A DNA stretch of 64,000 bases from Drosophila persimilis (Eukaryota > Arthropoda > Insecta > Diptera > Drosophilidae). The stretch is from assembly GCF_003286085.1 (NCBI RefSeq), contig NW_020825470.1:115414-179413 (forward strand). Direction: 5' to 3'. Both the position numbers and the translations under genes were made by a program. Positions 19,824 to 29,365 of the stretch are shown one piece after another; within the stretch, counting starts at the first letter, position 1, and every line of letters begins with the position of its first letter. The notes under the pieces are model-generated. The model was not told where the DNA came from, did no database searches, and worked only from the letters and a program-made list of their open reading frames with translations.

Positions 19824-20911
19824 TATACCCGATACTCAAAATGAGTATTGGGGTATATTAGATTTGTCCAGAAGGAATCGTTTCCGACCCCATAAAGTAT
19901 ATATATTCTTGATCAGCATCAATAGCCGAGTCGATTGAGCCATGTCTGTCTGTCCGTCTGTCCGTCCGTCCGTCTGTCCGTCTGTCCGTCCCCTTCAGCG
20001 CCTAATGCTCAAAGACTATAAGAGCTAGAGCAACGATGTTTTGGATCCAGACTTCTGTGATATGTCACTGCTACAAAAATATTTCAAAACTGCCCCGCCC
20101 ACTTCCGCCCCCACAAAGGGCGAAAATCTGTGGCATCCACAATTTTAAAGATACGAGAAAACAAAGAACGCAGAATCGTAGAGAATGACCATATCTTTTA
20201 GACTGCAGAATCTGAATTGGATCGTATTACTATTATAGCCAGCATCAAGAAAACAATTTCATTTTTTCTCGCCCTGTCTCTCTCTAACACACAGGTAGCA
20301 TAGGCGGCTTTGCTTAGAGTAAAACATTAGCGCCTAGATCTCAGAGACTATAAAAGCTAGAGCAACCAAATTTGGTATCCACACTCCTAATATATCAGAC
20401 CGAGACGAGTTTGCTTCAAAATTTCGCCACACCCCCTTCCGCCCCCGCAAAGGATGCAAATCTGGGGATATTCACAAATCTCAAAGACTATTAACGCTAG
20501 AGTAACCAAATTTGGAATCCGCACTTCTCTTAGATCTCACTATAAAACGTGTATCTCAAAATTTCGCCCCACCCCCTTCCGCCCACACAAAGGACGAAAA
20601 TCTGTTGCATCCACAATATTGCAGATTCGAGAAAACTAAAAACGCAGAATCATAGATAACGACCATATCTATCAGATTGCTGAATCTGGATCAGATCAGA
20701 TAATTTTTGTAGCCAAAAGGAACAAATCAATTTGCAGTGGCTACGCAGCGCCCGACGTCACGCTCAGACTGATTTTCTGTCTCTCTCGCACGCACTCTTT
20801 GTCGTGTCGTTTAATATTAGCGGCGTCTGCCGGAGGAAAGCCATACTGACTTAGTATCGGGTATAACTGTAGAGTTGAGGTGTCCGCAGCAACTCACAAC
20901 GTTCCCCCTCG
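19824..20911 (+). mobile_element. DINE-1-like element, copy 4 (inside J6)
   Basis: Starts TATACCCGATACTCA and ends CCCCCTCG after the 3' hairpin. It has a short microsatellite and lacks the ~17 bp after TTAGATTTGT present in copies 2 and 3. It inserts into the T-run after TTTGATG, leaving TTTATTTTTGC on the right. Non-coding. Confidence 0.75.
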
Positions 20912-21087
20912 TTTATTTTTGCAGCTATGGTGCACATCTGGATGGAGTCCTCTCTTGTTGGTGCGAGGGAAATGTGCGGGATGTTGTTTCTGTTGTGTTC
21001 GTCTTGCGAACTAAATTGGTAGTCTCTCTTCATGTCGAACCAATTTCCATCGCCACCTGCATTAGCAGGGGGCAGGGAGGCTGACAT

Positions 21088-21340
21088 GAAGAAAGAACCG
21101 TTTTATTTGTTTATACTCTTATAATTAGCATATTTTACAAATTGTTTCGCGCCAACTGCTTATCTACATTACATGTAGTTGCAGAAGTGGCTGTAAATTG
21201 GCAGGGTAACATTTCTTACGGTATTGGCTTATTTGGTATTTATTTTTTTTTAGTAGCTATCGATAATTTGGCTAAATGCCAGGGTAACACTAAACTTATT
21301 GCTACTTTGTTTACATTGTTTTTGTTTTTAATTATTTCAG
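21088..21340. other. Conserved inter-unit spacer between J6 and J7
   Basis: The same spacer as 10542-10795, including TATCGATA. There is no gene. Confidence 0.6.
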
Positions 21341-23312
21341 GTGGAGTATGCAGCCGTGAAGAACATCATTACGCCTATTGGTTTCGTCGTCGGCTGCGAA
21401 GTGGAATCCTTGCGAGCGTCGGCGCTAAACTGTGACTGCAGGACAGCATCAACAGGGCTGAAGCTGGCCGAGGTCCAGTGCATCGTCATTCTGGATGTGG
21501 ATTACCAATTTCTGTGAAAGTGAAGTGGCTTCGTATCTGTGGAAGAATAAAAATGTTTTTAGTTTCTTTTCAGCCGCCGCCATCATCTGGATTCTGGAGC
21601 TGCCGCCGTCCATCATCAGGTTCTCTGCTGGGGCCGTCATTTGCCTGCGTAGCAGCTGCATTAGCGCTACTGCGGCTGATTTCCATATTGTGTGTTGCAA
21701 ATGGATTGCGCAGCCAGTTCTCGCGTCTGACTTGGAGTAGTATTGTTTGGATCACTCACAGGCGAGTGTAGCAGTTCCTTCAAAGTCTGTTATAAACTTT
21801 CTCCACAGTTGCTACTTGGAGATCCGCATGCAGTGCGTTGTTGCTCACATACCGGGGAGCATTTGACATTGCTCTGAGGGCTTTGCTTTGGATCGTCTGG
21901 AGCTTGGCCATTTGCATGCTTGAAGTCAGTGGCCCCCAGACTGGCATGGCATACTGCCATATTGGGGCAATCAGCTGCTTATAGAGGAGGACCTTTGGAG
22001 GTAGTGGGAGTTTACTGTTTCTTCCGATGATCCAGTCGAGCTTTTTGATCCGGGGCCTTGTTTTAGTGCCAATAGCCGCTACATGCTTATTGAAATTGAG
22101 CTTCGTATCCATATGTATTCCCAGGTATGGCATGGCGGATTTTTTGGCCACGAGTTGCCCGGCTAACCTTGGAGCTGGAGTGTGTTGCTGCACAGGTGAG
22201 AGAGTGTGTAGAACATGAGCAGTTTTTGCAAGACTGATGGTTATTCCCCATTTCTTAGACCATGATAATGCATCAGCCACGAGCCGCTCCACATTTTCGT
22301 TGGCTTGTTTTGGACTTAGGGCAGATACGAGGTATACTGCGTCATCAGCGTACGTTGCTAGCATTTGGGTTGAGTTTGCGTGTCTTGGTGGCTGCGGCAT
22401 GTCGGCAGTGTAAAGATTATAGAGCACTGGGCCAAGTACGCTTCCTTGCGGCACTCCAGCGGTTATGTGCTTTAGGCTTGAGGTGATGTTGTTACAGCAG
22501 ACGACTTTGAAGCTTCTGTCTGAGAGATAGCTGGTGAGTAGAATGTATAAATTGTCAGGTATTATCGTTTTAACTTTGCAGAGAAGATCCTGATGCCAGA
22601 CCCTATCAAAAGCTTCCTGGATATCCATGTACACAGCACTGCAATGCCGCTGCGCTTCGTAGGATCTGAGGATAAATTGCGTGACTCGTCCGATTTGCTG
22701 TTCCGCTGAGTGCTGACTTCTGAAGCCAAATTGATGGTTTGGAATAGCCATGGCAAAGCTTTCTTCTTCAAAGAGTCGCTTGAGGATGAGGTGTTCAAGG
22801 ATTTTGGAGAAGCCTGTAAGCTGGCTGATGGGTCTATAGGACTCAAGCCTATCACTCGGCTTTCCTGGTTTCCTTAACATAGAGATTTTTGCGCATTTCC
22901 AGGACTTTGGGAAGTGGCCGAACTGCAGAGCCGAGTTGCATATCAACAGGAGATACTCGATGGCGGATGTTGGCAGAGATTTAATGACGCGATTGTCGAT
23001 ACTGTCGAGACCGGGTGCCTTTTTCGTTTTGAGCTTCTTAATTTTCGATTTGAGTTCCTGGATGGTCACAGGTCTGATTATTTGAGCAGCTTCATCTGGA
23101 CCGTTTTCTTGTAATACTGCGTTAATTTCTTCTCTGTCTTCTAGGGCTGCCGTGATCTTTGGCGTGAAACGTGCTTCCAGGTGCTGCGCAAAGGCCTCAG
23201 CTTTTTCCTCCGTAGTTTTTCACCGTAGCTTGCTGCCCTTCCGCCACGTGCCTTCTGACTGGCAGATTTTGAATGGGCTGTCTCTTGATTGTGTTGGTGA
23301 GCCGCCATAGTT
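21341..23312 (-). mobile_element. Jockey-clade LINE fragment J7
   Basis: 3' flank, RT and part of the pre-RT segment. The C-terminus has two small deletions around 21752-21764 (GGATCACTCACAGGCGAGTG) that are also in J10 and J13. It is cut at CATAGTT (23312) by the Ulysses-like LTR. The jockey sequence that resumes beyond that element (30017) starts about 0.5 kb further into the unit, so insertion was accompanied or followed by loss. Confidence 0.85.
21780..23069 (-). CDS. J7 jockey-clade ORF2: complete RT core (degenerate element)
   Basis: A 429-residue frame holding the whole RT core: KAPGLDSIDN (about 18-27), SYRPISQLTG (77-86), FGFRSQHSAEQQ (114-125), YMDIQEAFDRVWH with D149 and D155, AGVPQGSVLGP (204-214), YADDAVYL (240-247) and LGIHMDT. 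It would copy element RNA at a nicked target site if translated with an endonuclease, which this unit lacks. The ATG is internal to the original ORF2; a frame break upstream near 23220 separates it from the pre-RT segment. Near-identical frames are at 35265-36554 and 48236-49525. Confidence 0.85.
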   Translation of the reverse strand: MTIQELKSKIKKLKTKKAPGLDSIDNRVIKSLPTSAIEYLLLICNSALQFGHFPKSWKCAKISMLRKPGKPSDRLESYRPISQLTGFSKILEHLILKRLFEEESFAMAIPNHQFGFRSQHSAEQQIGRVTQFILRSYEAQRHCSAVYMDIQEAFDRVWHQDLLCKVKTIIPDNLYILLTSYLSDRSFKVVCCNNITSSLKHITAGVPQGSVLGPVLYNLYTADMPQPPRHANSTQMLATYADDAVYLVSALSPKQANENVERLVADALSWSKKWGITISLAKTAHVLHTLSPVQQHTPAPRLAGQLVAKKSAMPYLGIHMDTKLNFNKHVAAIGTKTRPRIKKLDWIIGRNSKLPLPPKVLLYKQLIAPIWQYAMPVWGPLTSSMQMAKLQTIQSKALRAMSNAPRYVSNNALHADLQVATVEKVYNRL

Positions 23313-24259
23313 TGTAACGAATCGTTCTTATCCGTCTGATGCAGCTGGGCTGGCTCAGCGGTCGGTAGGCTCGCTGCAACAATATTTGTATGTTGCCCCG
23401 ACGACAAGTAAGAAGGCACGGGTTGGGTCTTGTACTGGTATGCTAATATGCTTTATTGGTATCTTAAGTCTATCTTACGCTATTCCGACTCCGGTGCTGG
23501 TTCTCCTCTTGGTTTTCCTCTGTGGTTCGATGAGCGCGTCGCTCCCTGGGACACCCACGGCGTCGCCAAGCGTGGCACCGCCGGCTCTACTGACTGGGGC
23601 TAGCGATTCTTGGCACGTGGCGCCTGACGCGTTCGCTCTCACTCGACTCACTTGGCTTTTCGGCCCGAGGGTGCCTCACTCCTGGTGGGATGCGCTTCAA
23701 GCGTGGCGCCGTTGGTTCAAGGGATTGGGGTCTTTGGCTCTTGGCTGCACGCTCGAGTCCGCCTCTCAATCCTCACACAACGCGTTCGCTTTCTAAAGTT
23801 CTTTTCCCTTCGCTTGGTCTCACTTTCGTGGCTCACTATTCACTTCACTCTTGTTAGCTCCGTTTGCTGACTGTCCTCGTTCCTGGTCGCGGCCCTCCTC
23901 TTATAGGCTCGCTTCTGCGTCGGCGCCGCCGATGCCGCCTGGCGCTAACGGCACTTTCCGCCATGCGGTGCCCGTATTTTTCCATCGGCGTTCCTTCATT
24001 CCCTTGTCGCTCTCCAACGGGACCTGGCTGGTGGCGTGATCTCATGACCATACTTGGTCATGCGCTGGGCCACTGCCGGCCCGATCCCGTCATCCCGCTG
24101 CTCTCTCTCCAGGGGTCCTCCCCTCTCATCTTGGGACCCCGGGAGAGCTCTCCTTGGGAATTCGCCGCCTCCGGATATCCCCGGATAACGGCCGTTAGCG
24201 CTTAACCCTATACTGCCCCCTACGTGTGGGAATACCTTTCCTCACACTTCCCCCTTTCT

Positions 24260-24265
24260 TTTATT
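24260..24265 (-). promoter_or_regulatory. Putative polyadenylation signal AATAAA in LTR A
   Basis: AATAAA on the element strand within the LTR, about 0.95 kb before its end. The position suits the end of the R region. The same signal is kept in the other LTR copies. Confidence 0.4.
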
Positions 24266-24439
24266 GGCGGAAAATCCCGGTTTTCCGCGTCCCAGGTTTG
24301 GGATGTTTCAAAAACCCCGCGCGACTGGCGCGCGCGTGCTTTGTTCTCGACCCGGGTGCCCCCTGGCGCCCTCTTTCGGCCTTGAGCCTTGCGGCGTTGC
24401 CGTATCTCTTCGATGCGCGCGATCGATTCGATTCCCACT

Positions 24440-24447
24440 TATCGATA
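24440..24447. promoter_or_regulatory. TATCGATA (DRE-like) motif in LTR A
   Basis: A palindromic match to the Drosophila DNA-replication-related element bound by DREF; CGATA is also the BEAF-32 core. It is repeated in all LTR copies. Function is inferred from the motif alone. Confidence 0.35.
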
Positions 24448-24587
24448 GTTCGCATAGGAGCTTCTTTCGCCCCGCCCGATATAGGGTATGGTCGCTATTC
24501 TGACCTACTCGATATGACACAGCGTTGCCCTTACGCTCCACTCGATAAAGCGTAGGGTCAGTTCCTCTGCTGCAAGGTAGCACCAGG

Positions 24588-24615
24588 TTTTTTTTTTTTT
24601 TTGTTTTTTTTTTTT
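24588..24615. repeat. A/T homopolymer tract in LTR A
   Basis: Two T-runs (A on the element strand) split by a single G. Equivalent tracts in copies B to E differ slightly in length. Confidence 0.8.
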
Positions 24616-25126
24616 AGTTGTTCTTGTTTTCCGTTACTTCTTTTTTCCCATTCCTCTTCTCTACTCTTCTTTTCTCCTCAATACTTAGCCCGGAATACCT
24701 CCTGCCGATCGGTGGACACCAACAGCCGGTACCGGACGCTACCGTCGTTGACCAGACGCTTCACCCTCCTTGCGGTTGGCTTTATCCGCGCGAGAGAGCG
24801 CGTGACGACGGCCGGCCACTCCTCGCGGTTGACGGACCGCCACCGTGAGTTGTCCGCCGACCTCGTCTGGGGCCACGATGCCTGGCGCTGGAGCTCGGGC
24901 CGGCGCGCCTCCGCCCGCTCCCCTGGGCACGACGCCTGTCGGCCCAGCTTCGGTCGCTCGCCCTGGCCGGGTTCCGGCCATCGCCAAGGACCTCTCTCCC
25001 ATGGCTCAGGTGAGTGTTGTTCCGCGGCCTCGTCCTTCTTCGCTTCCGCCGTTGCTCTCGCGCCGTCATCCGCTTCGCCGTCGGTCGCCACCTCGACTTC
25101 GGGTGCCGCCGCTGGGCCCTCCGCCG

Positions 25127-26125
25127 TCAGTGATGTTGGCGTGTTCGTCGCCATTGGTGCGCGACGTCCCGTTTGTGGCGCTCCGCCTCCGCTTCTTGCG
25201 CCTCCTTTTCAGCCTCCTGCGTAGCCTTCAGCCTCTTTGCCAGCGTCAGGGCGTCCTCCCATACACGCCGTTGCCTCCGCTCCTCCGTCGCCGCGGCCAG
25301 CGCGAACCGCCGGTGCCATTCCGCGAGGCGTCGTGCCTCAGCGGCCGCGTTGTTTTCCGTGATGTCGGCCTGCGTTGTCTGCGGCTCCTTGACCGCGGTT
25401 TCGGTCGGCGTTGGCTGCCGCTCCTCGACCTGTGGGTCTGTCGGTCACTGATCCCCTCGCCGCGCCGTCGACCTCCCCCTTGTGCGTGCCGACGACTCCT
25501 CTTCCTTGGCCGTACGCGTCGAACGCGTGGACGCCCGCTTCGAGGCCCGCTCCCTGGGCTCCTCCTTCCGCGTCTCCGTGCGCCCCCTCCTTCCTCCCTC
25601 AGGCCGCTCCTCGCGCTTGCTGGGGTGGGGCTTCTCGCGCTTGCTGGAACGGGGCTCCTCGCGCTTGCTGGTCCGGGGCTCCTCGCGCTTGCCGGTGTGG
25701 ATCTCCTCGCGCTTGCTGGTGCGGGGCTCCTCGCGTCTGCTGGTCCGGTGCTCCTCGCGCTTGTTGTGGGGCTCCTCGCGTCTGCTGGTCCGGGGCTCCT
25801 CGCGCTTCGCCTCGCGTGCGCGTTTTCTCCGTGGCGCTGGCTCCCAGCTCACCAATTCCAGATCACTTTCCGCCTCGGTGTACCCCGGCGATACCACCGG
25901 GGACACCGTCGGTCCCATGGATCCCGCGGTTGACACTAGCGGTGAGGCCAATAGCTGCAGCTCCGGGGACCTACTCCTGCTCGCCCTTTGCTCCTCGCGC
26001 TCGACCTGGTACGCCTGCCGCCGACTTTGCGTATCACCCATAGCCTGATACCCGCGGCGAATCCATTTTCGCTGCTCCGTTATATACCTTATTAAATGCT
26101 GCTGCACCTTACCCTTTTTTTCCAC
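25127..26125 (-). CDS. Charged repeat ORF downstream of pol in copy A (TGA-interrupted)
   Basis: Starts MEKKGKVQQHLIRYI at 26125. The first 226 residues end at TGA 25447-25445. After that stop, the same frame stays open for a further ~105 residues (VEERQPTPTETAV, EARRLAEWHRRFALAAA, then a long E/K/R/A-rich stretch that would form a coiled coil) to TGA at 25127. Residues about 110-170 are tandem 8-residue units of the REEPRTSK type. It is rich in Arg, Glu and Ser with no signal peptide or membrane segment, so it is not an obvious env. I do not recognise the product. Depending on the LTR boundary, it lies between integrase and LTR or inside the LTR. Confidence 0.5.
25608..25807 (-). repeat. 24-bp minisatellite coding REEPRTSK-type repeats
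   Basis: About eight units built on GGCTCCTCGCGCTTGCTGGT, mostly 24 bp with one 21-bp unit, so the reading frame is kept. The same array is in copies C (42655-42854) and E (55618-55815). Confidence 0.8.
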
Positions 26126-26166
26126 GTGGTCAACTTTTGAAAAGACCTGATCGTGCGCTGCCCCCT

Positions 26167-26174
26167 CCTTTATA
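26167..26174 (-). promoter_or_regulatory. Putative TATA box of Ulysses-like element
   Basis: TATAAAGG on the element strand, about 42 bp upstream of the ATG at 26125. It is conserved at 43214-43221 and 56179-56186. If it is the LTR promoter, transcription would begin near 26140 and the charged ORF would be the first ORF of the transcript. Confidence 0.4.
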
Positions 26175-26353
26175 AGAGCGCGTGCCGGTGCTCACCGTTC
26201 CCTGTAACGGTGCCTTACATGGGCCCGTGGGACGGCTCTCTCTTGCCTTCCAGCTGGCTCTCTCGCTCGCTCCCGTTTTGAAAGTTATCCGCGCCTCTCG
26301 CCGCGTTAACCCTAGAGTGCCCCCTGGTTTTGTTAGCCTTCCTTCGGTTCCCA

Positions 26354-27157
26354 CTTCTTCTTCCTTTTTCTCTTTTTTTTTTATTTGGCCCTTTCTACTT
26401 CCAGGTCTGGCGACGTGTTGTTTGGCTTCGCCTTGAATCTGGTAAGCCTCCCGAGTTCTTGGGTTCCTCATCTCACCTTGCCTTTTCTTCCAGCCCATCC
26501 TTGGGTTCCGATCCAGGGTGCTGACCGATCTCCCAGCCCGTGATCAATAGGTCCTCCGACCTTTCGCCCGTGCTGCCAAACATCGGCCCGCCCCCCGTGG
26601 CCAGCTCCGCCCGTCTCTGTCCCGCCATCCCCGACCTTAGCAGCTGGCTTCGATGCCCTGGACCCGGACCCGAACTTCTGCTCATCTCGGAACCCCCTTC
26701 TCGGGTGCCCCCTCGTCCGTCGACGCACCACGCAACCCGCCCTCTGGGGTAATGGTAACCCGGGTATCTTCTACCTTCTTTGCCTTTGATCAGTTCCTAT
26801 TGGCTGACGAGCTAATCCTCCCTTTTTTTTTCTTGTAGGTCCAGCTTCATTGGTCCGCCGGCCGCCGTCTGCTGCTTAGTTTTACTGAACCTTAATTGTA
26901 AGAGTATCCTGTATGGCCTTGTCCTGCGTGGCATCCAGTTCGGCCGCCCGCTCCTCCCTTGTGAGCGATTCCTGTCCTGCGTGACACGCGTGGTTCTTAG
27001 TTTTACTGAACCTTAGTTGTAGGAGTATCCTGTACGAACTTGTCCTGCGTGGCATCCAGCTGGGACTCTCCTTTCTGCCCCTGCCGCTAGTTTCTGTCTT
27101 TCGTGCTCGTCCATCCTTCTCCGTATGCCTCGCCCGTTGCCCCTCCTTGTGCGTCGT
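26354..27157 (-). other. Non-coding stretch between integrase and LTR of copy A
   Basis: No convincing gene. It holds a 29-base purine tract on the element strand (26354-26382), a second one at 26818-26831, and two direct repeats of about 64 bp (26875-26938 and 26996-27059, built on GTTTTACTGAACCTTA). Copies C and E lack the piece corresponding to about 26654-26826. Confidence 0.6.
26875..27059 (-). repeat. Pair of ~64-bp direct repeats after integrase
   Basis: CTTAGTTTTACTGAACCTTA...GCATCCAG occurs at 26875 and 26996 with about five differences. The spacing is 121 bp. It is retained in copies C and E. Confidence 0.8.
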
Positions 27158-29359
27158 CTACCCTTCGGTTCCTGGGCCTGTTTCAGGGGTTCCTTCCCCG
27201 GGTTGTGGCTTCAGGTCCCCTATATGGGCGGTCCGCGTCCGTTTCTCGCTGTCCTTCTTTAATTTACAAATGACCGGGGACACGAAATCCATTATGGTGT
27301 AGGGACCGTCATATTTCGGGGCCAGTTTTGCCGAAAACCCTTCGGCCGCGTTGGATAGATGGTGTTGCTTGGCCCATACCTTGTCTCCAATCGTGGGTTT
27401 CCACGTTCTCCTCCTCAGGTTATAATACCTCGCCTGGTCCTGCGCCGCTCTTTCGAGATTCCGCCTCACCAGTTGAAATACCTCTCTCAACTTGGCAGCG
27501 TTCTCGTCCGGAGTGAGCGTACCCTGTCCTGTGCCCAGCGCTTCGTCATCGTATAGAGCCTTTGGTAGCCTCGGCTCTCTCCCTTGGACCACAAACGCCG
27601 GCGAGTACCCGGTGGATTCGGACTCCCCTGAATTTACGGCCAGCATTATCTCTGGCCATTTCTCATCCCAGTTCCTCTGGTTCCCTTCGGTGAACTGAGC
27701 TATCATAGTTTTCACTGTCCGGTTAGTTCGCTCCGTCGGGTTCTCCTGCGGCGTGTACGGGGCCGTGAACTGATGCCGTACACCCATCTGCTCCAAAAAC
27801 CTCTTAAAAGCTCTACTGGTGAACTGGACGCCATTATCCGTGATCACCACCTTCGGCACGCCAAACCGGGACACGATGCGCTCTCGGAACGCTTTTGTTA
27901 GTGCTTCCGCCGTGCCCTTTCTCAAGGGGACCAACTCGGTCCATTTCGAGAACCGATCCACCATCACCAATAACATGGCATTCCCATGCTTTGACCTGGG
28001 CAGAGGGCCCACGAAGTCGGCACACACCGTTGCCCACGGCTCCTCTGGCACTCGTGTCAGCATTTTTCCGGCCGCCTGCAGTTGACTTGGTTTGTAGCGA
28101 ATGCAGATTTCACACTTTCTCACGTATGTCCTCACATCTCGATGCATCCCCGGCCAGTAGTACCGGGCGGCTACTCTGGCCATCGTCCTTCTGCCGCCCG
28201 CGTGCCCCGCCTCCGGCGAGTCGTGATTCTCTCTTATGACTCTCTCTCTTAGATCCTTTGGGACGCATAACTTCCATGATGCTATCTCCTCTTCTCCAGC
28301 TCGGTGCGGGATGTGCCGGTATATCCGGCCTGCTTCCTCGACGTAATCCGGATATTTCCTCGGTTCCGTCCTCATCCTCTCTTTAACCTTTTTAATCCAT
28401 CCGCACTCTGCCTCCGGCTCGTGTCCCTTCTCTGCTTCCTCCTCGGTGGTTCTCAGGCATCGCTCCGCCAATGGCTGTCGGGACAGTGCGTCCGCCACTA
28501 CATTCAGCTGCCTTTTCCTATATGCCACTTCGAAGTCGTATTGTTGTAGCTCCAGCGCCCACCTGGCGATCCTCCCTGTTGGGCTCTCGATGCTGTTCAA
28601 CCATTTCAACGCCATGTGGTCTGTGACCACCTTGAAATGGTATCCCTCCAGATAGGGCTTTAGCTTTCTTATAGCCCATACAATGGCCAGACACTCCTTT
28701 TCAGTCGCCGAATAGTTCTTTTCCGCGCTATTCAGGGTCCTACTGGCGTATGAGATGACCCTCTCGCCCTTCTCCGTCTCTTGCGTCAGGATCGCCCCCA
28801 GTCCGTAGTCGCTGGCGTCCGTCTGGAGCACGAATTTCTTTGAGAAATCTGGGCATGCCAACACCGGGTCTGCTGTCAGCCGACTTTTTACGTCCTCGAA
28901 CGCTTGTTGCTGCTCCGTTGACCATTCCCACTTGGCCTTCCTCTTCAGCAAAGTGATGAGGGGCTGCACCAACGTGGCGAATCCCTTTACGAAACGCCTG
29001 TACCAGGAGGCCACGCCCAAGTATTGTCGTAGCTCTTTGACACTCGCTGGCGGCTGCAACTCCTTAATGGCCGCCACTTTCTCGGGATCGGTGCAGATTC
29101 CGTCTCCCGTTACCAAATGCCCCAGGTATCGTAGCTCCTTCCTAAAAAATTGACACTTGTCCACATTTAGGCGCAAGTTTGCGTTCTTCAACCGTCGAAA
29201 AAATTCTTCGAGGTTGCGCTTGTGCTCCTCCTCGGTACGGCCGATGACAATGATATCGTCTTGGTACGCGAACGCGTGCGGCATCATCTCGGGGCCTATC
29301 ACCTGGTCCAATGCCCTCTGGAACGTAGCCGAGGCTGAGTGGAGTCCGAATGGCATCAC
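27158..29359 (-). CDS. pol: Ulysses-like pol, copy A: RT palm, RNase H, integrase
   Basis: A 733-residue frame. RT: MPFGLHSASATFQ and YQDD (32-35). RNase H: TDAS (D181), E222, D247 and NVVADALSR (D290). Integrase: HHCC zinc finger (H379, H386, C416, C419) and DDE core D448, D508, E543 with the standard 35-residue spacing, then a GPY-type module (G685-P686-Y687). It would make the cDNA and insert it. The frame starts just after a TAG (29366-29368, context KGLF-stop-WKVM) that splits pol; the same stop is in copies C and E. All catalytic residues are intact downstream of that stop. Confidence 0.85.
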   Translation of the reverse strand: MMPFGLHSASATFQRALDQVIGPEMMPHAFAYQDDIIVIGRTEEEHKRNLEEFFRRLKNANLRLNVDKCQFFRKELRYLGHLVTGDGICTDPEKVAAIKELQPPASVKELRQYLGVASWYRRFVKGFATLVQPLITLLKRKAKWEWSTEQQQAFEDVKSRLTADPVLACPDFSKKFVLQTDASDYGLGAILTQETEKGERVISYASRTLNSAEKNYSATEKECLAIVWAIRKLKPYLEGYHFKVVTDHMALKWLNSIESPTGRIARWALELQQYDFEVAYRKRQLNVVADALSRQPLAERCLRTTEEEAEKGHEPEAECGWIKKVKERMRTEPRKYPDYVEEAGRIYRHIPHRAGEEEIASWKLCVPKDLRERVIRENHDSPEAGHAGGRRTMARVAARYYWPGMHRDVRTYVRKCEICIRYKPSQLQAAGKMLTRVPEEPWATVCADFVGPLPRSKHGNAMLLVMVDRFSKWTELVPLRKGTAEALTKAFRERIVSRFGVPKVVITDNGVQFTSRAFKRFLEQMGVRHQFTAPYTPQENPTERTNRTVKTMIAQFTEGNQRNWDEKWPEIMLAVNSGESESTGYSPAFVVQGREPRLPKALYDDEALGTGQGTLTPDENAAKLREVFQLVRRNLERAAQDQARYYNLRRRTWKPTIGDKVWAKQHHLSNAAEGFSAKLAPKYDGPYTIMDFVSPVICKLKKDSEKRTRTAHIGDLKPQPGEGTPETGPGTEG

Positions 29360-29365
29360 CTTCCA

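Larger units (their letters stand above)
17751..21087 (-). mobile_element. Jockey-clade LINE fragment J6 (interrupted by DINE-1-like insert)
   Basis: Has the ~533-bp deletion at about 18296 and a further ~0.3-kb deletion at about 18325 that removes the RT palm, but the 137-bp region is intact. The DINE-1-like insert is at 19824-20911, with an intact left flank (ACCAATGTTTATTGTTTGATG kept). Confidence 0.8.
23313..26353 (-). repeat. 3' LTR of Ulysses-like copy A (inner boundary uncertain)
   Basis: The outer boundary at 23313 is clear (TG...CA, jockey flank). With only one LTR present, the inner boundary is not directly measurable. Candidate 1 is 26353: minus-strand TGGGAACC directly follows a 29-base pure purine tract (26354-26382), with a TATA-like box 180 bp inside; the LTR would be 3.04 kb. 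Candidate 2 is 25447 (TGACCGAC), giving 2,135 bp, close to the ~2.1 kb I recall for Ulysses. A minus-strand AATAAA is at 24260-24265 and an A-rich tract at 24588-24615. Confidence 0.5.

Noticed and set aside
4594-23312. A head-to-tail jockey-clade array as a telomere of TART/HeT-A type
   Set aside because: Units are joined through shared spacers and carry identical internal deletions and a common DINE-1-like insertion. That points to local duplication rather than successive end additions, and no clear A-tails mark the junctions. A telomeric position cannot be excluded from this window.
24845-25933. Long plus-strand frames rich in R, P, L and A across the Ulysses-like LTR region
   Set aside because: GC-rich DNA yields long open frames on the wrong strand. 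The composition is low complexity and mirrors the minus-strand repeats.
24191-26353. Two tandem LTRs separated by about 2.1 kb, suggested by the repeated 20-base motif
   Set aside because: Similarity is limited to the motif; flanking sequences on both sides do not match.
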